A DNA stretch of 64,000 nt from Apis mellifera (Eukaryota; Arthropoda; Insecta; Hymenoptera; Apidae). This document shows positions 49,278 through 58,695 of the stretch, piece after piece; within the stretch, counting starts at the first letter, position 1, and each line of letters opens with the position of its first letter. The DNA is taken from assembly GCF_003254395.2 (NCBI RefSeq), contig NW_020555841.1, forward strand, positions 1 to 64,000. The letters run 5' to 3'. The translations under genes were made by a program, and so were the position numbers. The notes beneath the pieces are model-generated. The model did not search any database. It saw only the letters and a list, made by a program, of their open reading frames with translations, and was not told the DNA's origin.

Positions 49278-49898
49278 CTTGCGATTCGACGATACATCTG
49301 TGCCCGGGCAATAAAGTAGATCGCGTCTCAACACGTAACCACGTCAGCGGCGGGAACACCGAGCAGAGGTACACGCAACGCTAAAGTGCGCTTCGATCAC
49401 TTCTTATCGACGAACGCTCCGGACGAACAATAGTTACCGAAAGCAACCATTTGGTGGCGCTGCAGTCAGCTTCAGGACGCGCCGAAACGCACAATATGGC
49501 CGACAAATGTTCGTTACACCAAAGTTTAAGCACAAGGGCTATATTAATTAATTAATTAAAGACACAACTACGTATCACGGTCTATTCTATTACAACCATC
49601 TTAAGCTATATAAAATAAGAGTAACAACGTATCATAGACAGAATAGACGGAACTAAGATTATAACGTGGCCGCCCACGTGGTAGCACATGGTAGCCGACC
49701 TTGCAAATAATATTCGCGATTTACGGCCACGTATAAGTTCAAACACACTAATAATACAACCACTTGAACACTTACGCCACCGAAACACTATGAACCACAA
49801 ATTATAGTTTATTTATAACAAAAACTCATAAAAATTCGAATAAGAACACAGAGCGACATTAAAAAGCGTTCGCCGTCCACTAGTACACAAGCTTCCTC
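49278..49898 (-). other. R1 5' untranslated region
   Basis: About 620 bp between the 28S junction and ORF1, with no coding signal of its own. Includes an ATTAATTAATTAATTAA run near 49543-49559. The minus-strand frames at 49606-49800 and 49809-50036 are incidental; the latter crosses the R1/28S and 28S/R2 junctions. Confidence 0.7.
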
Positions 49899-49911
49899 AA
49901 TAAATAGAACA
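49899..49911 (-). repeat. Probable R1 target-site duplication, 5' copy, degraded
   Basis: The minus strand reads TGTTCTATTTATT right after GAGATTCCC and two bases. Aligned to TGTCCCTATCTACT it differs by C-to-T changes and one missing C, so it is probably the mutated 5' duplication. Confidence 0.55.
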
Positions 49912-49926
49912 AAGGGAATCTCGTTT

Positions 49927-49957
<31 letters not shown>

Positions 49958-49971
49958 AAGGCATTTGGCTA
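49912..49971 (-). pseudogene. 28S rRNA segment between the R2 and R1 sites
   Basis: The minus strand reads TAGCCAAATGCCTTGTCATC, then TAATTAGTGACGCGCATGAA, then TGGATAAACGAGATTCCC. This is the 60-bp piece of 28S that separates the two classical insertion sites, with a C-to-T change and one small difference from the canonical text. It ties the two elements to a single former 28S gene. Confidence 0.95.
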
Positions 49972-50541
49972 TTTATTGCGCCGACGATCAGAAGGATCGT
50001 GTCGGAATTCCGAGGAAACCTCCTCGTGGGGTTCATAATTTAAGGCTTTGAAGTATATATGTCCGCGAACTCACTTTCTAACATTGCTGCCACGGGATCT
50101 GTCCGCGGGGCTTGAAAAATTAGGAACGGGGACCCTTTCGGGAAGCGGACTTAGCCGCACGCATTAGCGTACGTTGTCCAGGGAGTGCCTCGCGGAGGCG
50201 TCGGATTCTATACGGTAGAATCTGTCCCGCACCCTAGACGTACAATAGTACGTCAGGACTCGCACCACTCGGTGTAAAGGCCGAGACGGGCTGGGTTGTT
50301 CGTCAGCTGGCAGCAGCTTCGTCTTTATAATGTCGACCAGTAGTCTCGTTCAATTATTAAATTTAGATTGGCCTTGCGGCTTCGTCGTTGTTTAAAATAA
50401 TAAATAGATAATAAATAGATTTAAAATAATAATAAAATAAATAGGCAATAATAAAATAAAATAAATAATATTATTTTAATGATCACGTTGTGTGATTGTA
50501 GTCCAAGAATTCATTTGCCATTCCTATCGACGATCGGAGGG
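49972..50541 (-). other. R2 3' untranslated region
   Basis: About 570 bp with no coding signal. The low-coordinate part is GC-rich and able to pair with itself; the part next to the ORF (50395-50480) is a low-complexity AAATAATAAATAGA run. In R2 elements this region is bound by the RT as the template for priming. Confidence 0.65.
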
Positions 50542-53500
50542 CTATGAGCGACGCCATAGGGCATGCTTTGTTTGAACCCCTAGGACTTTAAGGTTTTCTA
50601 TAGTGGCTCGGGACATTGACCCTCTGCTCCCGATAACCGGTAGAACTCTGCCCTCTTTCGCTTTTAGGTCTCGTTTGAATGTCTCTGCCGTGTCTTTATA
50701 TTTTATCTCCTTCTCCTTGTAGGCTTTATTTAGGGAGTCGTTGTTTTCATATCTTATCGTCGTAGACGTCACTGTAAATCTTGTCATGGTCTTTTATGAC
50801 CATACCTAGTTTACATCTGTCACCGTTCACTTCTATTTCTGGCTCTCTAAATGTAGCGTGTTCTTTGGAAACATTCCTTGCGATCAGATCGCAGATTTCA
50901 TGGTGTCTTCTGATTCTTTTATTTTTCGTATGGATGCATAGCCCCAGAATGTGTCCTAGGGTTTCGATCTGGATGCCGCATTTCCGACAGTTTATATCTA
51001 TATTGTTTTTGGTTTTGTGTAGTGCTATTCTTGTGCCATACGTGTTTGTTCTTAGCTTAGTGCGTCCAGATATCGGGACGGTTTTAGCAATTCGGAGTGG
51101 TATAATCAAGAGTTTCCGACTTTATCCCCGAAGAATTTTTATGCCTTGTGCTTGCTAACACTTTCCATCTATTGGTATCCGCCCTTTTTAGTCTTTTGCG
51201 TGCAGTCTCGATTTCTTCTGTTCCACATTGTAGGCCTATGGATGGCGTATTTCTTGACCATCCCCTCTTGCCCGTTGAATGCAATCTTGACGGCATTATC
51301 CTCTGATCTTATCATTAGTATGCTGTTCTTTAATTTGGCCAACTTCACTATGTTCGCCACCCACTGGATCCCTAGAACCCCATGGTCTGTGTATATTAGT
51401 CCGTCCGTGGTGGAGGAACGAGGTGCAATATTTCCTTTATTATAATTTTGAGTTCTTTATCGATTAGGTCTAGGGTCCCCAGAGGGAGAGGATTTGCCAC
51501 CAATTTGTGTACGTACTTTGGCAAGAGGTAGGTTCTTATAAGGTTGATTTTTTGATGCAGCTTAAGTTTCAGTTGCTTTACAGTTCTAGCCACATCGATG
51601 ATTTCTTTTATCGAGGCTTTGCACAATCCTCTCCATGGATTGAAGTTGGTTCCTAGATATTTGATTGCTGCTTCTGGATCGGCATACAGGATACGTTGTT
51701 GACCCAACGTCAATTGTGGGTTTCCTAGGAACCACGTTTTGTTTTGGTGTTTAATTTCGAAGGTTGTGCATTTTTCGGCGGATACTTTCATTTTCAGGTC
51801 ATTTAGATAGTTCTTTAATAGCCGATTTTGCTTTTCGGCTGTTTCTCTGTTTTTTGCCAAAAGGACAAGGTCGTCCGCGAAGGCGAGAACTGAAATGTTC
51901 TCGTTTTCTAGTTTGATGCCCTCCGTCGTCTCGTCGAGTGTCCCTGTTATGGGATCTATTATTAGGTTAAAAAGCAGTGGCGATAGCGGGTCTCCCTGTT
52001 TGACTCCTCTCAGTATATATATATATACTCCTCCACTGGCAGGATCATCTTGTCTCTACAATGTATAATAGTTTTGCAACCTATGTACATATTTTGAATG
52101 TATTCGCATATGGGACTTCTTTGTTCATTAGACTTTGATTTATTTCGCCGTGGGGAACCGTGTCGAAGGCTTTTGAAATGTCAATTATTGTTATAACTCC
52201 ACCTGAGTCCTCTTTCATTTTGGTTAAGGCACTACTGAGAATGGCTATATTATTTTTACAGCCATCCTCTTGCGTAAACCCCTTCTGTCTTATGTGCTGC
52301 TTTATTTTCGACCGTAATTTACGGTCGATCATAGCCGAATATATTCTTCCCAGCAGAGACCCGATAGTGATTGGTCTCCAGTTCTCAACCTCTTCCGCGC
52401 TCTTCCTCGGTTTGGGAATAAGCGTGGTTCGGTTGGTTTTCCACTGTGCTGGGTATATTTGGTGCAGCATGAGGAGGTTACACAGTTTGGCGAATACGTG
52501 TAGTGCCCCTTTCTTTCTCAGGTGGAATTTCTTTATCTGGTCCGCGCCGGCTGCTGTGTCGGACTTTATCTTTTTGAATTTTTCGACGAGGCTCTCCAGG
52601 GCGATTGGAGTCCAAATTTCGCTCATATCGATATTGTTGCACATAGGTTGGTTTCTGTGTGGTTTTTCTGGGCCTATTTGGCCCCATAGACTTTTATATA
52701 GTGGACCCACTGAGTCGGCCTCAGGGAGATTAACCACTTGTCTGCCACTGCCAGACTCACCCGATAATGCCAATTCCAGAAGCCTTCGTGGGCTCTTTTT
52801 ATAGAGCTCCTGGTGTTTGGCATATAAAAACTTTTTTCTATTGCTATGGGTAGTCTTTCTGCCGTTTGTGGTCTTTCGGTTCTTTCGTCGGCTCCCTTTT
52901 TTTTCCGTTGTTGGGGATTGAGTTAGGGAGTCGACAAATTGTTGGAGAAGGGTGCCCACCCCTTCCTTTATAGCCATATTTTCGATGGCTTCTTCCATCT
53001 TTCGAAGGGAGTCTTCCTCTTCGAGATGGTTTGATGTTATGCTTTGTATAAATGGCTCCTTCCAGCTAACGTTTGGAGCCGTTTGTTGGATATCTCCTCC
53101 TCCTTCGTTCTCCGTGGCCGATTCGTATATGCTCTCTTCCGATGAGTTGGAAGGAGAAACTCCCGTTTCATCAGTTGTGGCCACGTCTTCGGGTTCCTGA
53201 ACGGGCAGGAGCGTTCTTTTATCGCTAATTTGTTTTAATGTTTTATCGGGGAAATATTCTTTGAGCGTTACGTTAGGCTGTTTTAGGTATTTGTAGCGCT
53301 CATTAAATTTTATTAGAAGATCTGTTTCGTCTTTTGACCAGACCGAGGCTCTATTGATTGGTCTGGTATTTCCCCGACTGGTGCCTTTTCAAGTTTCTAA
53401 TCGCTGGATGTCTATGCAACTCGTGCATAGACAATCCTCTTTGCGTTAGGAACGATTCCTCGCAGAAGTCGCACTTAAATTTGGCAACACCCTTCGCCTC

Positions 53501-53736
53501 TTTGGGTCCCTTACACTTGGGTAAGTGGGATACCTGCAGCCATGCAGTTTTTCGAATATTTTCTGACATGCAATGCACCTCCATACTACTTCGCATTTAG
53601 GGTGTTGTGTGTCTTTATGTTTCAAATATTGGCCCTGGAGGAATCTTTGATCTCTTCCTTCTCCGAGGCACCATAAGCATTGTATCTGTCCGTTCAAGGG
53701 CAGTTCTATAATTTGTTTATCATGGTCCGTGGACAT
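50542..53736 (-). pseudogene. R2 ORF: zinc fingers, reverse transcriptase, RLE nuclease, broken
   Basis: Would bind and nick 28S DNA and reverse transcribe R2 RNA. N-terminal fingers across a frameshift: CLWCLGEGRDQRFLQ...H...H (about 53680), CIACQKIFEKLHGC... followed by a SHLPKC (about 53560), and KCDFCEESFLTQRGLSMHEL with HRH (about 53450). Three fingers suggest the R2-A type. RT: AAGADQIKKFHLRKKG near 52540, TLIPKPRKSAEEVENWRPIT near 52400, KGFTQEDGCKNN, ITIIDISKAFDTVPHGEINQ near 52170, and AFADDLVLLAKNRETAE near 51870. Thumb region at 51396-51860. RLE: a CRKCGIQIETLGHILGLC zinc motif near 50980, HHEICDLIARNV, then GDRCKLGMVIKD where KPDLVI is expected, so the catalytic PD is lost. Ends in another frame with TSTTIRYENNDSLNKAYKEK. 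Confidence 0.92.
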
Positions 53737-54480
53737 GCCTGTGTCGTCATCGGTGGTCCTTCCACTTGCAGCGAACTGTCCGCCACGGAGACCGCAGGGC
53801 CAGGGGCCCCCGTGTCCGAGGCTCCTTCTCTATTACTCGACATTTTAATTTTGGTTGGTGTCCTTTGGGAAGTTATAGTACTCCCGACACTTTCCTTCTG
53901 TTAGACTTCTGCTCCTTGTTCTTTTCCGGTTGTTGGCACAGGGCCATCAAAGAGGGTTGGCGATCGGCCAGCTATCAGGTTCGTTATAACGCATGTAGGT
54001 GATACCCACAGATGGTTTGGGCACAAGGTACCCGTTATAGATCCTCCTCATATACACATGATTAATTTTATTCGCGCTGACGGTTGGCAGATCGCCTGCT
54101 CTCTTAGCTATGGGTAGGTGGGGTCGCTGCTCCCCATCGGTGTGCACCTCACCGCCCTTGCCTCGCTGTAGCCGGTTTCAAACTCTATGATCCTCCGGAG
54201 AGGAGTCGATAGAATATTCCAGCGGGACCACGTGGAGATAAGACTTGAGGCTATATATTGCGCTTTGTGCCCCTAGCAACTATTACTCTCAAGAGCTCCG
54301 CTTCCAACAGAACCAATGCTTCCGCGCCACACCTCTCTGGGTGCGTTACTAGCCGCCGCAGTGGCGATTGGTAATTCGGCCGCTAGCGGCGTATTGCTTA
54401 TTACCACCAACGGCGTATTGCTTTAAAATGCCACCGGCGTATTGCTTTGCGCGACCGCTGACAAATTGTTTACAAATAAA
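53737..54480 (-). other. GC-rich R2 5' region and block edge
   Basis: GC-rich DNA upstream of the R2 zinc fingers. It includes a frame at 53947-54147 (YNGYLVPKPSVGITYMRYNE), which may be R2 leader or N-terminal ORF, and GC-rich self-complementary stretches. An R2 self-cleaving ribozyme is expected somewhere here, but I could not place its pairing. The region ends in a 24-bp tandem repeat, after which AT-rich DNA resumes at about 54470. Confidence 0.5.
54387..54452. repeat. 24-bp tandem repeat at the edge of the rDNA block
   Basis: CGGCGTATTGCTT begins at 54387, 54411 and 54435, an exact 24-bp period for about 2.6 copies. The remainder of each unit varies (ATTACCACCAA, TAAAATGCCAC). Confidence 0.9.
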
Positions 54481-54489
54481 CAACTAGAA

Positions 54490-54640
54490 TAAAATAATTA
54501 CATTTACTATTAAACAAACATTTTTTTAATCAATTGATAAATAATCACATTATTTTAATGTAATAAAACTCACATCAGATGTAGTAAATTTTGTGAACGT
54601 TAATGATCGTTTTCTTCTATCGTCAAAATTCTTATGACTG
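54490..54640 (+). repeat. Repeat copy (a) of the 54.5-58.7 kb complex
   Basis: Text from TTTACTATTAAACAAACATT through AATCAATTGATAAATAATCAC, CATCAGATGTAGTAAAT and GAACGTTAATGATCGTTTTC matches, in the same orientation, 57558-57680 and the start of 58625-58695. It matches the reverse complement of about 55380-55495. Diverged. Confidence 0.75.
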
Positions 54641-55149
54641 TACATTGCATAAACCTTTGTTGAAGTACTTATGTCATACCTATTAATAATAACAAATGCG
54701 CGAAATCCTTTGCTATTTAATAATAATATGATTGTTGCGATTTCAACTTTTATTATTTACAACTTTTATTTTTTATTTTTGTTGCAAATTTTTTAAATTC
54801 GAGCGACCAGATTACGAGAGGTATTATGGTTATTCCATTATTATATATTATTTATAATTATTTATAATTATATATACATATATATACTTTAAAAAAAAAC
54901 AATGTTGAACATGAATCTTGAATCTGAGAATCAACCATTGTCATAAATAATGAAAGTTCCATTAGAAAATATATCTTTTATTTTTTTGAGATTGTGGTTT
55001 ATTGCATGAAAATTTTTGTTGAAAATATAAATTAAAAAAAGTTTAAAAAGAATCAATGATCGCATAAAAGCTTTCACGAAGTTGCATCGCAGTACATAAA
55101 AGTAAAAATCTTATGTCCGCTTCTATGTGATCCGTTGCAAAGCACTTGA

Positions 55150-55500
55150 CACGTAAATATAACTTGTTAAATGGTTGTTATATCTCAATCTCGACTATTA
55201 TTGAGAGTTTGGAAAATATAAAGCAACTATATTCGCTCGTAAATCAATATTAAAATCTACACTATTGAAAATGCTAATGGAGCTATTGAAAATAAAATTT
55301 AAATTATCTGTTTCAGTTTTAGTTGCATATAACGGAGATTCACGCAATACGTTATAAGAATGTCGACGTCAGAAAAAAACGATACTATCATTTGCCATAT
55401 CTGACATAGATTTTATTACAAAATAATGTGATTACCAATCGATCATCATCGATATCACCAATTGATTTAAGGAATATTTATTTAATAATAAACATTTAAA
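55150..55500 (-). repeat. Repeat copy (b), inverted relative to 57550-57910
   Basis: Its reverse complement contains ATATTCCTTAAATCAATTG, GTCAGATATGGCAAAT, CGTGAATCTCCGTTATA, CAGATAATTTAAATTTTATT and TCGAGATTGAGATATAACAA. All have close counterparts in order at 57577-57905, with indels. Confidence 0.75.
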
Positions 55501-55584
55501 AATAAATTCATTTAAAAATAAATCATTTTATTCTATTCATTATATAAGTTTCTAAAAAAAATATATAAATAAAAGCAAAAATAA

Positions 55585-56192
55585 CAAAATTACAGCAAAG
55601 AATAAATATGTGGAATCTTATTTATCATAACAAAATCGGTCCCCTTTATATCCCACCAATACCTTCAACGTAGAGAGAATTCTCAAGATTCTTTTCTGAA
55701 ATTATTGAATTACAAGTGATCAAGTGATCGGTTTTGATGATAATGCAACGAAATGAACCAACGTGTATGTTGATCCGATGATATAGCGTGTGTGTATGTT
55801 ATTTTTCAATAATATTTCATTTGTAATTTATTTTACGTAAGTATTGCGTGTAAATTTATAAAAAATTAATTCGTTCGTCAACGTTAAGAAAAAATATTCA
55901 GAAGATGATGATCCATTTGATGTTTCATTTTCAAAGCTCAAGTTAAAGTAAATTTTCGATGAATGATTGATTTTATCTATTTATTGATAATAATACTATT
56001 TTCTAACAAATATTGTTTCTTAATGTAGTATAGATTGTAGTGCATGATTTATTTTTTTTATTCAAAATATGTAATATTGATCGTTCATTTGTTAGAAAAG
56101 TTTTATATTAGTTTTTTTAATATTATAATATTTTATCAATGACAATTAATTAATTTATTCATTGTTCGTGATGTAATTCGATATAATTTTTT
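55585..56192. repeat. Left arm of a 608-bp inverted repeat
   Basis: From CAAAATTACAGCAAAG to GATATAATTTTTT. Its reverse complement is at 57953-58560 with only scattered mismatches, and both arms have the same length by boundary matching. Landmarks: AAATCGGTCCCCTTTATAT, GATCAAGTGATCGG, CAACGTGTATGTTGATC, GATGATGATCCATTTGATG. Confidence 0.93.
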
Positions 56193-57483
56193 ATCAATAA
56201 AAAATATTTGTTATATTCAACACATTTTTTCAAGATATGTTGTTTCGACTTGTTCGTACTCGAACGGCGGTATGTAGCCAACGCTATTGACCCGGCTCGA
56301 CTAGTCTACGTGCTCCACGTTTTTGATAATAACTATTTTTTTTGTTAATAAAATTTTTTTGTTTAATGTTAATTTTTTTGTTAATTTTTTTCGTTAACAA
56401 AATTGTAACGAAAATTTTTGCTTGAAATTTCACAAATCCCTAGTTTACGGATGACCGCACATTTTTGAAACACGCATATATATTACATCCGATATAACTG
56501 AAATTATATTATATATTATATAATTGATATATAAACATCAATTCTATAGAATTAGAATCGATATAAAGAATTGATTTTTATAGAATGATTTGTGATGTAT
56601 GCGACCGAACGTTGTTATGCACAAGAATACACCTATGATCCTAATGATTAATGCGGATTGTTTGCATGATATCAATTTTTTAGTAGAATGCTGCTGTTAT
56701 GATATCTCCATGTTTCGAGAAAAGAATAATAAATTATTCATTTTATAGACCACCATACAGTCATCGGTCATTGTATGTCATTTATTTTGTCATTATGGCA
56801 ATTTTATATAGTATAATCTAATAATTTTAAAAATTATTTCAAGCGGTTATAGAATTGACAAAATTTGTATTGAAAATATATGTTATCTATATAACAAAAT
56901 TTGTATATTGAGTCATTTGTGATATCACATATTATATGTCACCAATATGTTTTTATAAAACTTTGCATCGTTTATTGAAAATTCATTGCTGCTGTCATTT
57001 GAAACTAAAGAAAACAATAAGTATTTTCATCCTAACAAAAAAACTACCCAAAAGAATTTTTAAAAAATTTTTTAAAAAATTTTTAATCGTTTATTATTGA
57101 TTTTAGATCCATTTATAAATAATTTTAAAAAAATTCAAAATACATTTTCTCAAACGAAAACGCTTGATATGCTGCTTCCTATATATTTTTCTCAATTTCA
57201 TAATGAATATGATGCTTTGAATTTTGATATCGAATCAACATTATCATAAAAATTTAAAAAAAATCAATACTATGAGATCGAATAACTTCATGTTAAATTT
57301 CGAATATATACATGGTGTTCCAAAAATATATAAACCTACCAGTTAACTGCATATTTTTTAAGTAATTTAAACAATATTTTTTTTTTCAAAGATTTTCGTT
57401 ACGGTTTCGTTAACGAGTTTACAAGAAACTTTGATCGATCATGGAGCGAATAGACTAATCGAGTTGCAACAATAGTTTTTAGT
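56193..57483. other. Spacer of the inverted repeat, first part
   Basis: No open frame of note on either strand. It contains one short GC-rich patch near 56245-56315 (TCGAACGGCGG...GACCCGGCTCGACTAG) in otherwise AT-rich DNA and AAATTTTTTAAAAAATTTTT runs near 57055-57085. If the arms are transposon TIRs, no transposase is visible between them. Confidence 0.6.
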
Positions 57484-57952
57484 AATTTTGCTTCTGCTCT
57501 TATTAAATTTTTTTTATTTTTTTTATTTTTTTATTTTTTTTGAAAAACAAAATGATTATACTTATTATTAAACAAATATTCCTTAAGTCAATTGATAATT
57601 AATCACATTATCTCCTAATGAAACTTACGTCAGATGTGTCAAATATTACGAACGTTAATAATATCGTTTTCTTCTAGTATCTTATTCTTCGTCGCCATTT
57701 TTATGACCGCATCGCGTGAATCTCCGTTGTAGTATTATAATTAAGTTCGCAACTAAGAGAGAAACAGATAATTTGAATTTCATTTTCAATAGTTCCAGTA
57801 TTTTCAATAATTTAAGTTTTAACAGTCATTTATGAACGGATAACAGTTCTTTTACATTTTTCAAATTTTCACATCTCTCAATCGAGATCGAGATATAACA
57901 ACGATGGCAACTTTATAAGTTATAATTGCGTGCCAAATATTTTGCAACATTT
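57484..57952 (+). repeat. Repeat copy (c), direct copy of 58551-58695 plus extension
   Basis: Starts TAATTTTGCTTCTGCTCTTA, then T-rich tract, GAAAAACAAAATGATTATAC, ATTATTAAACAAATATTCCT and AATCACATTATCTCCTAATG. The same order recurs at 58551-58695. It continues as the reverse complement of copy (b). Confidence 0.85.
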
Positions 57953-58560
57953 AAAAAATTATATCGAATTACATCACGAACAATGAATAAATTAATTAAT
58001 TGTCATTGATAAAATATTATAATATTAAAAAAACTAATATAAAACTTTTCTAACAAATGAACGATCAATATTACATATTTTGAATAAAAAAAATAAATCA
58101 TGCACTACAATCTATACTACATTAAGAAACAATATTTGTTAGGAAATAGTATTATTATCAATAAATAGATAAAATCAATCATTCATCGAAAATTTACTTT
58201 AACTTGAGCTTTGAAAATGATACATCAAATGGATCATCATCTTCTGAATATTTTTCCTTAACGTTGACGAACGAATTAATTTTTTATAAATTTACACGCA
58301 ATACTTACGTAAAATAAATTACAAATGAAATATTATTGAAAAATAACATACACACACGCTATATCAACGAATCAACATACACGTTGGTTCATTTCGTTGC
58401 ATTATCATCAAAACCGATCACTTGATCACTTGTAATTCAATAATTTCAGAAGAGAATCTTGAGAATTCTCTCTACGTTGAAGATATTGGTGGAATATAAA
58501 GGGGACCGATTTTGTTATGATAAATAAAATTCCATATATTTATTCTTTGCTGTAATTTTG
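57953..58560. repeat. Right arm of the 608-bp inverted repeat
   Basis: Reverse complement of 55585-56192, from AAAAAATTATATCGAATTAC to TTTGCTGTAATTTTG. Confidence 0.93.
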
Positions 58561-58695
58561 CTCCTGCACTTATTAAATTTTTTTTATTTTATTTATTTTT
58601 TTTTTGTTTGAAAAACAAAATAATTATATTTATTATTAAACAAATATTTCTTAAATCAATTGATTATCAATTAATCATATTACCTTCTAATGAAA
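58551..58695 (+). repeat. Repeat copy (d), truncated direct copy of 57484 onward
   Basis: TAATTTTGCTCCTGCACTTA, T-rich tract, GAAAAACAAAATAATTATA, TTATTAAACAAATATTTCTT and ACCTTCTAATGAAAC. Similarity to copy (c) stops at about 58695. Confidence 0.85.

Larger units (their letters stand above)
44485..49898 (-). mobile_element. R1: R1 non-LTR retrotransposon in its 28S target, degenerate
   Basis: A two-ORF, site-specific non-LTR retrotransposon of the R1 clade. It sits exactly at the canonical R1 position: 28S text GAGATTCCC lies upstream (49912-49920) and TGTCCCTATC downstream (44475-44484). The element is about 5.4 kb, a typical full length. Order on the minus strand: 5' UTR (about 49278-49898), gag-like ORF1 (47963-49277), endonuclease/RT ORF2 (44904-47973), 3' UTR (44485-44903). 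Both ORFs carry frameshifts, so the copy is dead but structurally complete. Confidence 0.93.
49972..54150 (-). mobile_element. R2: R2 non-LTR retrotransposon in its 28S target, degenerate
   Basis: A site-specific, single-ORF retrotransposon of the R2 clade. The 3' end abuts TAGCCAAATGCC (ending 49971), exactly the R2 site. Order on the minus strand: 5' region with possible leader (about 53737-54150 or further), zinc-finger/RT/RLE ORF (50542-53736), 3' UTR (49972-50541). The 5' boundary is uncertain: the 28S text expected beyond it (CTCTCTTAAGG) is not found. Frameshifts and loss of the endonuclease catalytic motif make it inactive. Confidence 0.9.

Noticed and set aside
52160..52804. Plus-strand open frame of 214 codons
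   Set aside because: It is antisense to the R2 reverse transcriptase, whose motifs are clear on the minus strand. The plus-strand product has no recognisable motif.
53737..54300. Search for an HDV-like self-cleaving ribozyme at the R2 5' end
   Set aside because: Such a ribozyme is expected for R2, but I could not establish a consistent double-pseudoknot pairing by eye, so I do not annotate one.
54387..54452. Short 24-bp direct repeats considered as a CRISPR-like array
   Set aside because: Eukaryotic context, contiguous tandem units without unique spacers, and fewer than three copies.
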